A stretch of DNA of 64,000 bases from Ceratodon purpureus (lineage: Eukaryota > Streptophyta > Bryopsida > Pseudoditrichales > Ditrichaceae). The notes below the pieces were generated by a model. It saw only the letters and a program-made list of their open reading frames with translations, had not been told where the DNA came from and made no database searches. A program made the translations under genes and the position numbers. The stretch spans positions 3,800,529 to 3,864,528 of the forward strand of contig CM026425.1 in assembly GCA_014871385.1 (NCBI GenBank). Direction: 5' to 3'. This document shows, one piece after another, positions 48,201 to 56,876 of the stretch (the stretch's first letter is position 1; each line of letters starts with the position of its first letter).

Positions 48201-49802
48201 GAGACTGCTACGGGAGCACACAGTGCAACTTAAAAATGAACATAGAAAGACCAGAGCAGGAGCCGCCTGCATAAGTCCTCGGCACCGAGGTATAAAGCCA
48301 AGGTCTGCGAGGCTACTAGGGGGGCACACAATGCAACTTACAAATCAACAGAAGAAGCCTACAGTTGGAGCCTCCGGCACAAGTTCTGGGCACCGAGGCA
48401 GTATGCCGAGGGCTGCGGGGATGCGAGAAGGGCACACAATACAACTTACAAATCAACATAAAACGACGAGAGTGGGAGCCGCAGCGGGTGTACCTTAAAC
48501 CGAGGCATTATGCCGTGGGCTACGACGCTGCTTGAAAGGGCTGTAGAATGGAGTGATATTACGACATGAGCTGATCGGAGTTGGAGCCCAAGCATTAGCT
48601 CATACCTGATTGTTTGAGGGTGTTGCGATCATGACGTTGCCTCCTCTGGTCGCGATGAAAGGACCACCGCTGTCGCTGGTACTGCTTCCCGCACCGGTTT
48701 GAGGCTGCGACATCGAAATTTGTATTCTCTCAGAAAACCCTGGATATTAGGTATCCTCGCGAGACCTAATGCTGTACTAACCAGAAGCTCCAATTACTCG
48801 AAATGGATGGCATCAACAAGCTAAAGGAAGACGTATATAATGCAGAACATAATAACATATGAAGTCGTCACCTGAATATGGTTGCTGGGCTTCAGCTTTA
48901 CTGGTGCTCGCATACTCCGGTCGACTGATTCTTCCTCCATGTCGTCCTCGACTTCGATCTGCTCCAGGAGCTGTAGTAATAACTAAATGCTCAATGAGGT
49001 CTGCAGTGCAGGGGAATGGAAGACCAACAGAAGGGACACCAAAATCACAAGGAACGCAGAATACTACGTAGGATGTCGTTGCGAGGCTGCATGCGCCCCC
49101 TCTCTCTTAACCTAGACCCGTCCTACGTATATGCTGCGGTCTGAATCGGCCCCCTAGGCTATTGCAACGAGAACTTGCCTCAGTCGGTGCCGACCCCGAT
49201 ATTACCGCCAACGAACTATTATTAAGGATTCGCTCTTTGCAATTTCTCAGTACGTAAATAATATGACAAGAACGCAAAAAATGAATTCATACGGCTCAAA
49301 CATCGTTCAATCTGTGACCATTTTAATCACATGAGTAATAGGCCTTATCGTCCGCAGGAAACGTCCCGCACTAAACCCTCAATTCCTAAACTACAGCCTA
49401 CTCGATGACTATGTACTTGACAACTCTGAAGTAACCCATACTCATGAGGACAGTGGTGTTTATTGTCTACCAGAGAACGAAGTTGACAAGCGTATGCATG
49501 GTTCCCATTGAATTGGAGCATACCTTACTGCGAGGATTCTGGATGGGCGTTCCGTCCTCTTCCACATAGTTCAGAGTTCGCGGTGAAACATCGTCTCGTC
49601 CAATCGAAGCGCCAGGCCGTCTAGTTTGTCCTCCGACGGCCTGACTAGAATTCCCTCCCTTCTTCCCCATCGCTGAACGCAAATTGTACGGGGATTCAGT
49701 GACCTCCGGAGCCGCTAACCTCCTCTTCCTTCGAAGACGCCTCCGTTTCTGTACAGACCTGGATAACTCTGCCTGCGCCTTCGAAGCAGACCATGTGATC
49801 AT
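30294..49802 (-). CDS. ParB-like / beta-type DNA methyltransferase-like fusion gene, 15 predicted exons
   Basis: Predicted exons on the minus strand: 49802-49524, 48970-48872, 48704-48606, 39863-39789, 38703-38629, 37665-37109, 37005-36816, 35846-35655, 35544-35323, 35211-34976, 33216-32529, 32431-32030, 31286-31010, 30928-30727, 30630-30294. All borders are GT..AG and phases agree, giving about 1,309 codons with no stop; the start of exon 6 is the least certain (AG at 37666 chosen for phase). Order: basic nuclear-type N-terminus (RRRLRRKRR), PYNLRSAMGKK, acidic linkers, a ParB/sulfiredoxin-like domain with VCDGNHRCQAW (about residue 346), an Ala/Lys-rich helix, a charged coiled coil with KKGKRKVKSP, then a methyltransferase-like domain and a Ser-rich acidic tail. 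Head-to-head with gene B. Confidence 0.7.
30727..32431 (-). other. Exons 12-14: permuted DNA amino-methyltransferase-like domain
   Basis: Exon 12 has VDLIIADIPEG at about residues 940-951, where N4C/N6A methyltransferases have (D/N/S)PP(Y/F/W), followed by a strand-like HDDGAVILFHP. Exon 13 has GPREKSVPLLQMLVEAMTDP then GSVVLDCTTSTG (about 1110-1131), matching motifs X and I (usually D-P-F-x-G-S-G). Exon 14 continues SSIHACRHADRHIVGLEADQ, like motif II. The order IV then X-I-II is that of beta-class enzymes. The SAM-binding side is well kept; the catalytic tetrapeptide reads DIPE, so activity is doubtful or altered. Confidence 0.62.
31320..31978 (-). repeat. 217-bp minisatellite in intron 12
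   Basis: Three 217-bp units, each a dimer of about 108 bp with CCTCGGCACCGAGGCATTAT and CCAAGGGCTGCGAGGTTGCT on the plus strand. Confined to the intron between exons 12 and 13. Confidence 0.9.
33235..34935 (-). repeat. 217-bp minisatellite in intron 10
   Basis: About eight 217-bp dimer units (starts at 33549, 33766, 33983, 34200, 34417, 34634 mark the period). Fills nearly all of the 1.76-kb intron between exons 10 and 11. Confidence 0.92.
35935..36765 (-). repeat. About 108-bp minisatellite in intron 7
   Basis: About seven to eight monomeric units, the later ones nearly identical to each other and distinct from the dimer type of introns 10 and 12 (GCTCGTCGGCACCGAGGCAT). Confidence 0.88.
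36816..37665 (-). other. Exons 6-7: ParB/sulfiredoxin-like domain
   Basis: Exon 6 holds PLCRMQPMPIVRPMM, a long helical part, then FFVCDGNHRCQAW, which resembles the G-x-H/R-R-x-x-A box of ParB and sulfiredoxin folds. Copy 1 (16517-16916) aligns throughout (VCDGNHRYQAW). In bacteria ParB-like domains are often fused to N4/N6 DNA methyltransferases, which matches the domain partner here. Exact biochemical role (nucleotide hydrolysis, DNA binding) cannot be read from the sequence. Confidence 0.55.
37690..38545 (-). repeat. 108-bp minisatellite in intron 5
   Basis: About eight units in the intron between exons 5 and 6, with the GGGGCACACAATGCAACT variant that dominates the 38-43 kb arrays. Confidence 0.9.
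38196..39960 (-). repeat. 1,160-bp tandem segmental duplication containing an exon
   Basis: Sequence at 38196-38800 recurs at 39356-39960 with an offset of exactly 1,160 bp and few changes. The duplicated block carries minisatellite units and the 75-nt exon encoding GGPVTMSGGEDDVDA(T/I)PSNNQ, so exons 4 and 5 of the gene are duplicates. The exon is a multiple of three and phase 0 at both ends, so the duplication keeps the frame. Confidence 0.85.
39920..43131 (-). repeat. Large 108-bp minisatellite array in intron 3
   Basis: About 30 units of 108 bp. A higher-order block of about 863 bp (8 units) is repeated: features at 41189 and 41621 recur at 42052 and 42484. Because 108 is divisible by three, long stop-free frames arise on both strands and are not genes. 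Confidence 0.92.
43124..43131. repeat. Left 8-bp target-site duplication
   Basis: AAGACTGC directly before the CAGGGTTGT end; pairs with GAGACTGC at 48201-48208 (7 of 8 identical). The surrounding minisatellite unit normally reads GAGGCTGC here. Confidence 0.7.
43330..43700. repeat. GC-rich minisatellite, about 44 bp, 7-8 units
   Basis: Units of CCGTCCCCGGCGACGGCCCC, GCCGTCGCCGCGG and a run of 6-10 G. Extremely CpG-dense, with G runs that could form quadruplexes. Related GC-rich sequence recurs at 61915-62110. Confidence 0.85.
43743..43857. repeat. 115-nt hairpin, 55-bp stem
   Basis: Arms 43743-43797 and 43803-43857 pair over 55 positions with about four mismatches around a 5-nt loop (TTTCC); the innermost part around GGCATCTACA is perfect. 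Further copies: about 44018-44133, 44287-44408, 47366-47480 and 61757-61872. Confidence 0.85.
48201..48208. repeat. Right 8-bp target-site duplication
   Basis: GAGACTGC immediately after the ACAACCCTG end, matching the left duplication at 7 of 8 positions. The minisatellite resumes right after it. Confidence 0.7.
48209..48560 (-). repeat. Diverged 108-bp minisatellite, start of intron 3
   Basis: Three to four degenerate units between the hAT-like element and exon 3. They are the 5'-most units relative to the gene and the most diverged. Confidence 0.75.
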
Positions 49803-50325
49803 CTCTGATTCTAATGGGCCATCCGAAGCATTACGTAATGGCTTGAAAAAATAGCTGACGAGGGATCTATGAACCCCATAATATGTTGATTCTTTAAAAT
49901 GTCTTAAAGCGTGTCATTATGAGCTAGACCGCGATTTATAGTTCTCACTGACATTTGGGCCCTCCATAAGATATTTGGACGCTAATAGTTGTCTTAATGA
50001 ATGAGCCGCCGTTGGCTGTACGTGGAATACATGAAATTAGTTACCTGATAATATTCCAATATCTACTCACCAGGACGTAGCATTTGTTCTGCAGCACAAG
50101 TTAGTTCACCTTTCATACTGTCACGTATTAACTGCATGTAAACAACCATGCGAAGACTGCGCCGTCCCTGATTCATTCTTTGCATTAATATAGCCCTCCT
50201 AGACACGTGTTTTAACATGAGCCGAGGCTGCGTTCATTGTACTCCTATATAAGAAATGTCACTGGCTCCTCCATTTCCAGACGCATTTCCAGACTGAGAT
50301 AATCTTAGTAGAGGCTTCACTGGAG
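49803..50325. promoter_or_regulatory. Divergent promoter region, copy 2
   Basis: The 523-bp gap between the ParB-methyltransferase gene (minus) and gene B (plus). TATAAATC on the minus strand (49933-49940) and TATATAAG on the plus strand (50246-50253) match the box types at the equivalent places in copy 1. Confidence 0.62.
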
Positions 50326-50781
50326 ATGGAGGCAGAACCGCTCATGTCCCCTTCTCGTATACTTCTAGATTCACAGGTAGTGGGAGAGTATGAGGTGTCC
50401 TTAGACGATTTTCAGGGTCCCTTTGATCCAGTTCCAGATTGCAGCTTGCCAGACTCCAAGGAGCCACCCACCCAAGTTGCTTCCGTTCATGTCATGATTG
50501 TGGACGCCGAGGGCTGTGTCCAATCGGCCACACCAACCACGGTAGAAGGAGAACGGGCTGTGTGCGACGTTATTAGTGCAGCCCATGCGTACGCCAAAGT
50601 TGGAAACATCAAACCGGGGACCTACTCCAGATGTCTTTTAAGAAGCACCCCTCGTCCGAAAGGACGTAAGCTCCAAAGTAGAGGCTGCTGGACTGCAATT
50701 AGCACTCATGGGCTTCTTGAAGACAGTATCAAAGACTACGATGCGAGGGAGCCATCCAGAAAACACATTCGTCGAGTTTAA
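50326..50781 (+). CDS. MULE-associated gene B, copy 2 (151 aa)
   Basis: ATG at 50326 about 75 nt below a TATATAAG box; TAA at 50779-50781. Acidic N-terminal half (SLDDFQGPFDPVPDCSLPDS) and basic C-terminal half (AYAKVGNIKPGTYSRCLLRS, PRPKGRKLQSRGC) align with copy 1. In both copies the protein ends in a basic tail and stops at the same place, so it is a gene of its own rather than a 5' exon of the transposase. No known family is recognised. It lies 0.4 kb before the transposase on the same strand. It resembles in layout, not in sequence, the small second proteins of some autonomous plant MULEs. Confidence 0.7.
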   Translation: MEAEPLMSPSRILLDSQVVGEYEVSLDDFQGPFDPVPDCSLPDSKEPPTQVASVHVMIVDAEGCVQSATPTTVEGERAVCDVISAAHAYAKVGNIKPGTYSRCLLRSTPRPKGRKLQSRGCWTAISTHGLLEDSIKDYDAREPSRKHIRRV

Positions 50782-51178
50782 CAGAGTAGTGGGATTAAAG
50801 ACCTTGGAGTACGTGTACCTGAATGTGATCGGAATGGTTCTGCTGTAATGAAAGCGTTTCATTGTAATAAAAAATCTATTAGTACTAAAAGTGGCCGTCA
50901 TCTTCCACTCATGTCTGTAATATCCCAGCCTATATGACAATGAATATTAGGGCGGGCATGTTCTCTGGACTTGTACTAATCCATGATTAATTAGTTCATA
51001 TAAGGTTATTCGCTCCAGAAATTATCCTAACTATACGTCTTAATGTTAACCGTCTCCTGAATCATGTACTCTTGTGTGAGTTTAGAAGAATGTCGCAGCG
51101 AGAAGGGTACGTAATATTCTGTGATCATCTCCTCCGCCGTGTTTGCTTTTTTCACATCTCGCTCTTCGTGTTCACAGT
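50782..51178. other. Spacer before the transposase, possible mini exon
   Basis: A possible first exon is 51090-51106 (ATG TCG CAG CGA GAA GG, donor GTACGT), spliced to T at 51178 after TTCGTGTTCACAG, which would add MSQREG in frame before the MAYLRAD start. Translation from ATG 51179 works equally well. Confidence 0.35.
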
Positions 51179-54100
51179 ATGGCTTACCTTCGTGCAGATT
51201 CGCATTCTGTTCCGATTACGTTTCCTTTGGGTGTAGATGGGTGTGCTATGATCAGTTCTACCACTCTGAGTCTTCGCTTCCAGTACAGAGAGGAATCACT
51301 TCATGTAGAGGAGGAGATATTTGACGACATCAGTGGCGAACTCTCGCATGCAGTGGGTCAGTTATCTACCCAGAAGGAGTTTGGGACGTTTTGGTTGCTT
51401 AAACCAGGGAAGTACAGAGTCTACGGAATTACGGAGTCTGTCTTAGGTGCTTCTACTGAATTGCTTACCCCCCGATCGTCCACAACAGTTTGCATCAATT
51501 CTGATCCGCCGTTGAGGAAAGTGAAGACCGAGCCAGGACTTCAAACCATCTTTGAGTTGAGTGATTCTGATAGTGAAAACGTACTTGAGACGACAGTACT
51601 CCCTGAGGTGAAGGACACGACATTGCCAACTGCAGTTGAGATTCCTGCAATGGTAGTAACCTCCCTGAAGTCATCCGTTCCATGTACCCCTGCAGTCTCC
51701 CCTCCGTCTATCCCGGCAGTCTCCCCTTCAAACAGTGTCGTCCAGTGCCTCATGAAGCTTAGCGCTCGTAAAAGGTCAAAGAGTGTTCTGTCTCGCATCA
51801 ATTTTGATGCAATTAGAATGCAGGAAGTTGAGTACCTTCCTCCTCAGTACAATGGCGATGTCATTTTTGAGTTCCCACCCCTAGGTGCTCACGGCCATCA
51901 CTCCGGCGCAAAGCAGTTACGGGGAATGGATAGGAAATACGACGGACACCCTTGGACTCGAACAGCGACTTCGAATATTCAGAACGACCTCAAGCTGACA
52001 TTCCGTTCTTCGTCGTGCCTTGGCCATCTGCGCTGTGACAATGTCAAATGTGAGTATCTTACACGTGATAATAGGACTTCGGTACTGAACGAGACTGAAT
52101 GGGATGGGAAATCTGAGAAACTGTTTGAAGTTGGGTCGAAGCCGCCGCAGAGTTCCACCGTGGTCTGTAAATCTTGCAGTACGCCGCCTACCTGCGTTGC
52201 ACTTTGTCCTGCAAAGATTTACTATGTCACTGCAGGACCTCACATGACAAGAGCGTGCGTTCACTTCGGAACTCACAATCATCCAGTGAAGTCTGGCGAG
52301 AACCGTGACTTCGTCGAACACACGGAGAATTTGATCAGGGAGCAGGTGGAGCGCACTCCCTCCGCCACACCCTCCGCAATCGTCCTCGAAACTGCGAAGG
52401 AGCTGCTGGGCCCGTTACTTCTGGCCAAGGAAGGTGAACCGCAGAAGATTCTTGAATTGGAGGAGCTCGAACCAATATTCGACCGCTGTAAGCACCTCTC
52501 TTCTCCAAACATCCGAAATTGCATTACGTCGTTCAAGAATGTTAGGCGCTTTGGGACTATGGATGGCATCAGGATGCTGCGGGGGTTCAGCAACTGGAAG
52601 TTTATCCAGAATAACATGTTCCCGGGGCAAGGCGATGATGCGGCGAAGGTGTATGTCTTCAAGATGTCTGAGGTAGGGCCGGGTTCTGGAGTCGATCTAG
52701 TTAAGCGTATGCAGACAGGCGGTGACTTGGAGGATGCGTGGATCATGTTTGACCACGTGAGGCAAGTAAGGGACTGGGTAACGATGGCCTGCCACGTCTA
52801 CGACCCAACTTACTGTCGGATAATGACAATCGCTGCGTGCGACATGCAGTCGGAGGACACGGCAGCCCAGTCCGTGCTGTGGAAGAATTTGAATGCCATC
52901 ATGGAGACTCACGGGATCGCGAGAGTTAACTTTAAGGGCTTCATGGCAGATGGTGCCCAAGCGAATTGGAACGCAGTTCGATTTATCTATGGGAGCGGTA
53001 ACGCCTCCGAGAGGATGGTTGACAGGGAGAGGACATGCCTATTTCATTGGAGGCAGTCTTTGGAGCAACATACAAACGCGAACATTCGACAGGACCTCCG
53101 AGCACAACATATCAAACTCTGCCAACAGTACAAGAATGCGACGACACTGGCCGAAGCTGAAACAAAATTCTTGGCAATCCGAGCATGGTGGATGTCATCC
53201 GGCGCTGCAACTGGAAAAGGGCTCTCCAACATGGAGACGTGGCTCTCGTTCTGGCACCATCGCTATCGGCAGTGGGGAGGCTTCATGGAACTGGTAAGCT
53301 ATCTCTCGGCCTTTCAGGTGTCTATCGCATCTTAGGTAACTTGGTGAAGGTAAAGAATCTGCTCTCTCGTGATGCTCCTTGCGATGCCCTAGCGTCCAGT
53401 GCAGCACCCTTTCAGCCCTCGGTGCCGAGTACTCCAGGTGGGAGTACAGAATCTGCTCATTTCTGATCCTCCGAGGCATGACCTACCGCCGAATCCAGCA
53501 GCCTTGCAGCCCTTGGCTATTGGCCTCCGTGCCGAGGACTCTTGCTGGGGGTACTGAGTCTGGTCTTTCATGATGCTCCATGCCTTGACTAAGCGCCCAA
53601 TGCAGCAGCCTTGCAGCCCTTGGCAATTTGCCTCGGTGCCGAGGACTCTTGCTGGGGGTACTGAGTCTGGTCTTTCATGATGCTCCATGCCTTGACTAAG
53701 CGCCCAATGCAGCAGCCTTGCAGCGCTTGGCAATTGGCCTCGGTGACGAGGACTCTTGCTGGTGGCACTGTTTTTGCTTCGCAGTCAGTAATTGGACCCT
53801 AAACCCTAACCTAACCCCTAATGTGCGCAGAATCACACTGAGGAAGAGCAGGCGGAAATGCCGTCGTGCAATCTTGCTGAATCAATTCACAACAGGTGGA
53901 AGCAGCACTCTGGAGATCGGGGCAGCGACTTGTACGTTGCAGCTGTCGACGACTTTGTAAGGGCGTTCATGCAATGCGTTGCCTACTTCCAGTTCTTGAA
54001 GGGGGAGCGTCCCGGGAAAGGTCCGTCAAAAGAAGAGCTCAGCCTCCGACGTGCACAGAGATCTGCAGCGAGGACAGGGAACCCGAAGGTCCTACATGAA

Positions 54101-55282
54101 GCGATTATGAACATGCCAGGAGCGGGCGAGTGGTGCACAAGGGACCCGCATCTCGAAGGGGAGGAGGTCTGTGTCTCACTAAAACGAAAACCTGATGTTG
54201 CCTTCGGAGATGAACGAGAGTCTCATAGGCCAGACAAGATCACCGTGTCAAGACCTCGTGTCCAGACTAGAGCTGCACGTCTGGAGAGCGACTACCCTCC
54301 GACGGTGGTAATAGCAGACTCTCCTACAAGCACTGAAGCGGACAAAGCCGACCTCCACCCTGAGCACTGTCCACCTCCAGTTGAGTACTATCACGTCACT
54401 TCAGTTGAAGAGACCGCCTGCAACCCTTCCGAGTGGCACATTGCACGACTTCCTAAGACGTCCGCTAAGGCTTGCTTCGCCCAACACGCTGTGACTAAGA
54501 AGAAATGCGTGGCACGAATTGTGCAGCACGGGAAGAGCACGGCTGCGCCGACATACACAGGCCCCATGAAGAACTACCAGAAGGACAGAATAGAGACTCA
54601 TCAGTTCTTTTTCTGCAATGACGACATTGACAGGTGCGTCAAGGGTAGCAAACGGAAGTGGGTACTATCGGTGCCAAAGGTACCTGAGGTGTGGCCTGTG
54701 AAGATTGGGACGAAGTTGACGAAGAAAGAGATCCTCTCTCTAGAGAATGCCGGCTTCAGACTCCCTCAACTGAAGGAGATGTCACCAAGAAGACTCTTCC
54801 AAGACCGGGCCGCGGCAGTGGACCTCTCCGCCTACCCTACGCCGGCATACCCGGATGAGTTCCCTACCCGGCGATCAGGGAAGCTCATCCGACGGAACAA
54901 GAAGGCCCCGTCGACCAAGCATAGCAATAATTGTGCCTCTGCCTTATCGTTGAACGCGAAGGTCAGCAAGCTTTGCATGCTGCCTGCCCCAGCCCTGGGA
55001 TGCATTGTCACATTGGATTCTGGGAAGCTTCCAAAGGTACAACAATACTACCTGACCATTTCGCAGCACCTTGCCTGCACTTGCCCAAACTTCAAGGAGA
55101 TGGCAATGACGGCACTTGGGAAGCGGGGTCAATGGGCTAATTGTAAGCATTTGTACTACCTTCTCAGTGTAGTTTGCGGTCTTGATTCGGAGTCGGATAC
55201 ATTCATTCATGCAGCTAGTTTCAGCTTCAACGAAGTCAAGCGAGTCCTAGAGAGTGGCCTTTTGAAGCACCTGGAGAAGTAG
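51179..55282 (+). CDS. MULE transposase with SWIM finger, intact, 1,188 aa
   Basis: Two exons: 51179-53293 (ends CTG|GTAAGC) and 53831-55282, phase 0, no stops. N-terminal part of about 200 aa is element-specific. A Cys/His region (KSCS...CPAK...CVHFGTHNHPVK, about 330-370) resembles WRKY/GCM1-type fingers of MULE transposases. The catalytic part has HVYDPTYCRI (about 540), FMADGAQANWN (about 590) and CLFHWRQ (about 620), fitting the MULE DDE order with C-x2-H. Exon 2 starts NHTEEEQAEMPSCNLAESIH and ends with a SWIM finger, CTC (about 1121) ... CKH (about 1143). It should cut and join the element ends in the nucleus. It is the intact counterpart of the decayed copy at 5894-10333. Confidence 0.88.
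53294..53830 (+). repeat. Intron of the transposase gene filled by 108-bp minisatellite
   Basis: About four units (period near 110) with TTGCAGCCCTTGGCAATTGG and CCTCGGTGCCGAGGACTCTT, in the same sense relative to transcription as in the ParB-methyltransferase introns. The equivalent intron of copy 1 lacks them. Confidence 0.85.
53796..53822 (+). repeat. Telomere-like CCCTAAA stretch
   Basis: CCCTAAACCCTAACCTAACC just upstream of the intron's 3' splice site. It may simply serve as the pyrimidine tract. Confidence 0.6.
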
Positions 55283-56107
55283 TGATATCTGATTCGTTAT
55301 TCACACATGTATCGCCTGAATTCATCTGGATGACGAAGTAGTGAGACTAAAAGGGCCACTACCACAAATTTGCACTTGCACTGTAAACCGTTGTTCCCAT
55401 TCTTGTGAATCACGCCCTTATTTTTCTTAAGCGCTGTTAAGAACCATTTTGCAAGTCATTTAAAGAACTGTGTAATTCCTGAAGAGGTCCATGTAAAAGG
55501 GTCTGGGAGGAAGTCACATATGTGTGCCTAGGCCCGAACAATCCTTTTCCAGACTCCCTAAACCGAGAGAACTCTTACTGAAGGGGAGGTGTACTACTGA
55601 CCCACCTTTGTCATAGGTCCATGAATGGGATAAACTACCACTTGTTCTGTTGTACTTTGCAGAACGTGCATACTTTTGTATGATATGTTGCACATGTATG
55701 GTCTAATCTTTTTGTTCGTGCGCAAAGTGAGAATTCATTGTCCTCCAGTTTTCGACGCTTGCTTGGGTTGGAATCATCGGCAGTGGCTGTTGGCTGACGT
55801 TCATCCCCTACCTCCGTGGCTCACGACACACTGAAGAGAAATTCAGCGCTACAGTGTTACCTCACGGCCTGTCCTTATAAAAAGACCCGGCTGACCAGTC
55901 TCTATAACAGGAATCCACGAGTGGAGGCCACTAACGCACCCGAAAACCGTAATACAATAATTTCCACGGCCATAGATCAGGCCAAGTATTAATTTTGCTG
56001 AGACTGTCCACGGTAATAGGTCCCATTACGAACTAAATTTAGAAATTTCAAAACCCAAAAAATTGTTAATCCATAAAATACCATAACCATATCGCTCTAA
56101 ATTCCCA
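55283..56107. other. 3' flank of MULE copy 2, no gene
   Basis: The first 200 bp match the flank of copy 1. A diverged single copy of the 53-bp minisatellite lies near 55505-55565. No AATAAA and no clear terminal inverted repeat was found. Confidence 0.4.
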
Positions 56108-56172
56108 AATACATCAAAATATCCGCAAAGTTACCGCTCACCGCTCTCCGCTCACCGCTCAAGGCTCGCACT
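56108..56172 (-). mobile_element. Repeat terminus, GAGCGGT array (reversed)
   Basis: Plus strand reads TTACCGCTCACCGCTCTCCG then CTCACCGCTCAAGGCTCGCA, the reverse of the terminus at 16917, preceded by ACATCAAAATATCCGCAAAG. The outermost GGGGAAATGCTATT part is missing here. Confidence 0.6.
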
Positions 56173-56630
56173 TTAGTGACGTCCGGCATGTTCCTCCTGC
56201 TGCCGTCGGCGGGCAGCCGACGGCAGACGAGCAAACCTCATCTAACCCCTCTGCCAAGACCAAGTTAACAGGGAAGTCAATCGCATTCGTCACTCAAGGT
56301 GTGAAGGGCGCAACTCGGATGATTGGCCCGGATGAGAACCCTCTGGTCAAGACACGATCAATGAAGAGAAGTAAGACCGATGGTACTGCGCAGGATTCCT
56401 CTCTTGTGGGTAACTTATCCCGTGATTCCTCAGGGGTTCAGGAAGGGGAGGAGTCCTCTGGGAAGGGCAAACGGAAGGCTGCTTCGAAGAAGACTTCCTC
56501 CAAGAAGGGCACATCTGGGGATCTGCTCATGAGTCCCAGGAATGTGGACGCTCCAGAGGACGTTCTGTCAGTTGTGCGGGCATCGAAACGGGAGCCTAGG
56601 CCGAAGAAGCACAAAGGTGGAGGTCAGTGA
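56160..56630 (+). CDS. Basic Lys/Ser-rich protein, 5' end uncertain
   Basis: Open frame to TGA 56628-56630, with AATAAA about 100 nt later. The only in-frame ATG is at 56319; the frame is open upstream to the repeat terminus, so an upstream exon is likely. The protein has GGQPTADEQT encoded over a 15-bp palindrome, then TRSMKRSKTD, SSGKGKRKAASKKTSSKKGT and EPRPKKHKGGGQ at the C-terminus. This looks like a nuclear, DNA- or RNA-binding tail without a recognised domain. It precedes three FCP1-like genes on the same strand; phases do not allow a simple splice into the next exon, so it is treated as a separate gene. Confidence 0.5.
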   Translation, partial: QGSHFSDVRHVPPAAVGGQPTADEQTSSNPSAKTKLTGKSIAFVTQGVKGATRMIGPDENPLVKTRSMKRSKTDGTAQDSSLVGNLSRDSSGVQEGEESSGKGKRKAASKKTSSKKGTSGDLLMSPRNVDAPEDVLSVVRASKREPRPKKHKGGGQ

Positions 56631-56731
56631 ATCAGGCGGTGGCCCAGTCCATCTTTTAAATGCCTGCATTGATAATTTAGTGTAGTGATCGGGCGCTAGG
56701 ATTGTGTTAGATGTTTGTACTGCCAAATATG

Positions 56732-56737
56732 AATAAA
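56732..56737 (+). terminator. Poly(A) signal AATAAA
   Basis: About 100 nt after the stop of the basic-protein gene. Confidence 0.5.
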
Positions 56738-56876
56738 TTTTCGGTAAATGCCAAGTTGTACGCTTTCCCTTTTTTCAAATAATGTTGCTTGCAAGTCGGC
56801 TGTCCGCCGACCGTCATCCTAACCGTCACGTTTGTCCTCTGCTTCGTTTTTTGTCACTCCATTGTCCGCGGACAAG

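Noticed and set aside
55283-56138. Terminal inverted repeats of the MULE
   Set aside because: Flanks of both copies were compared by eye; similarity fades gradually and no paired end with target duplication could be fixed, so no element boundary is claimed.
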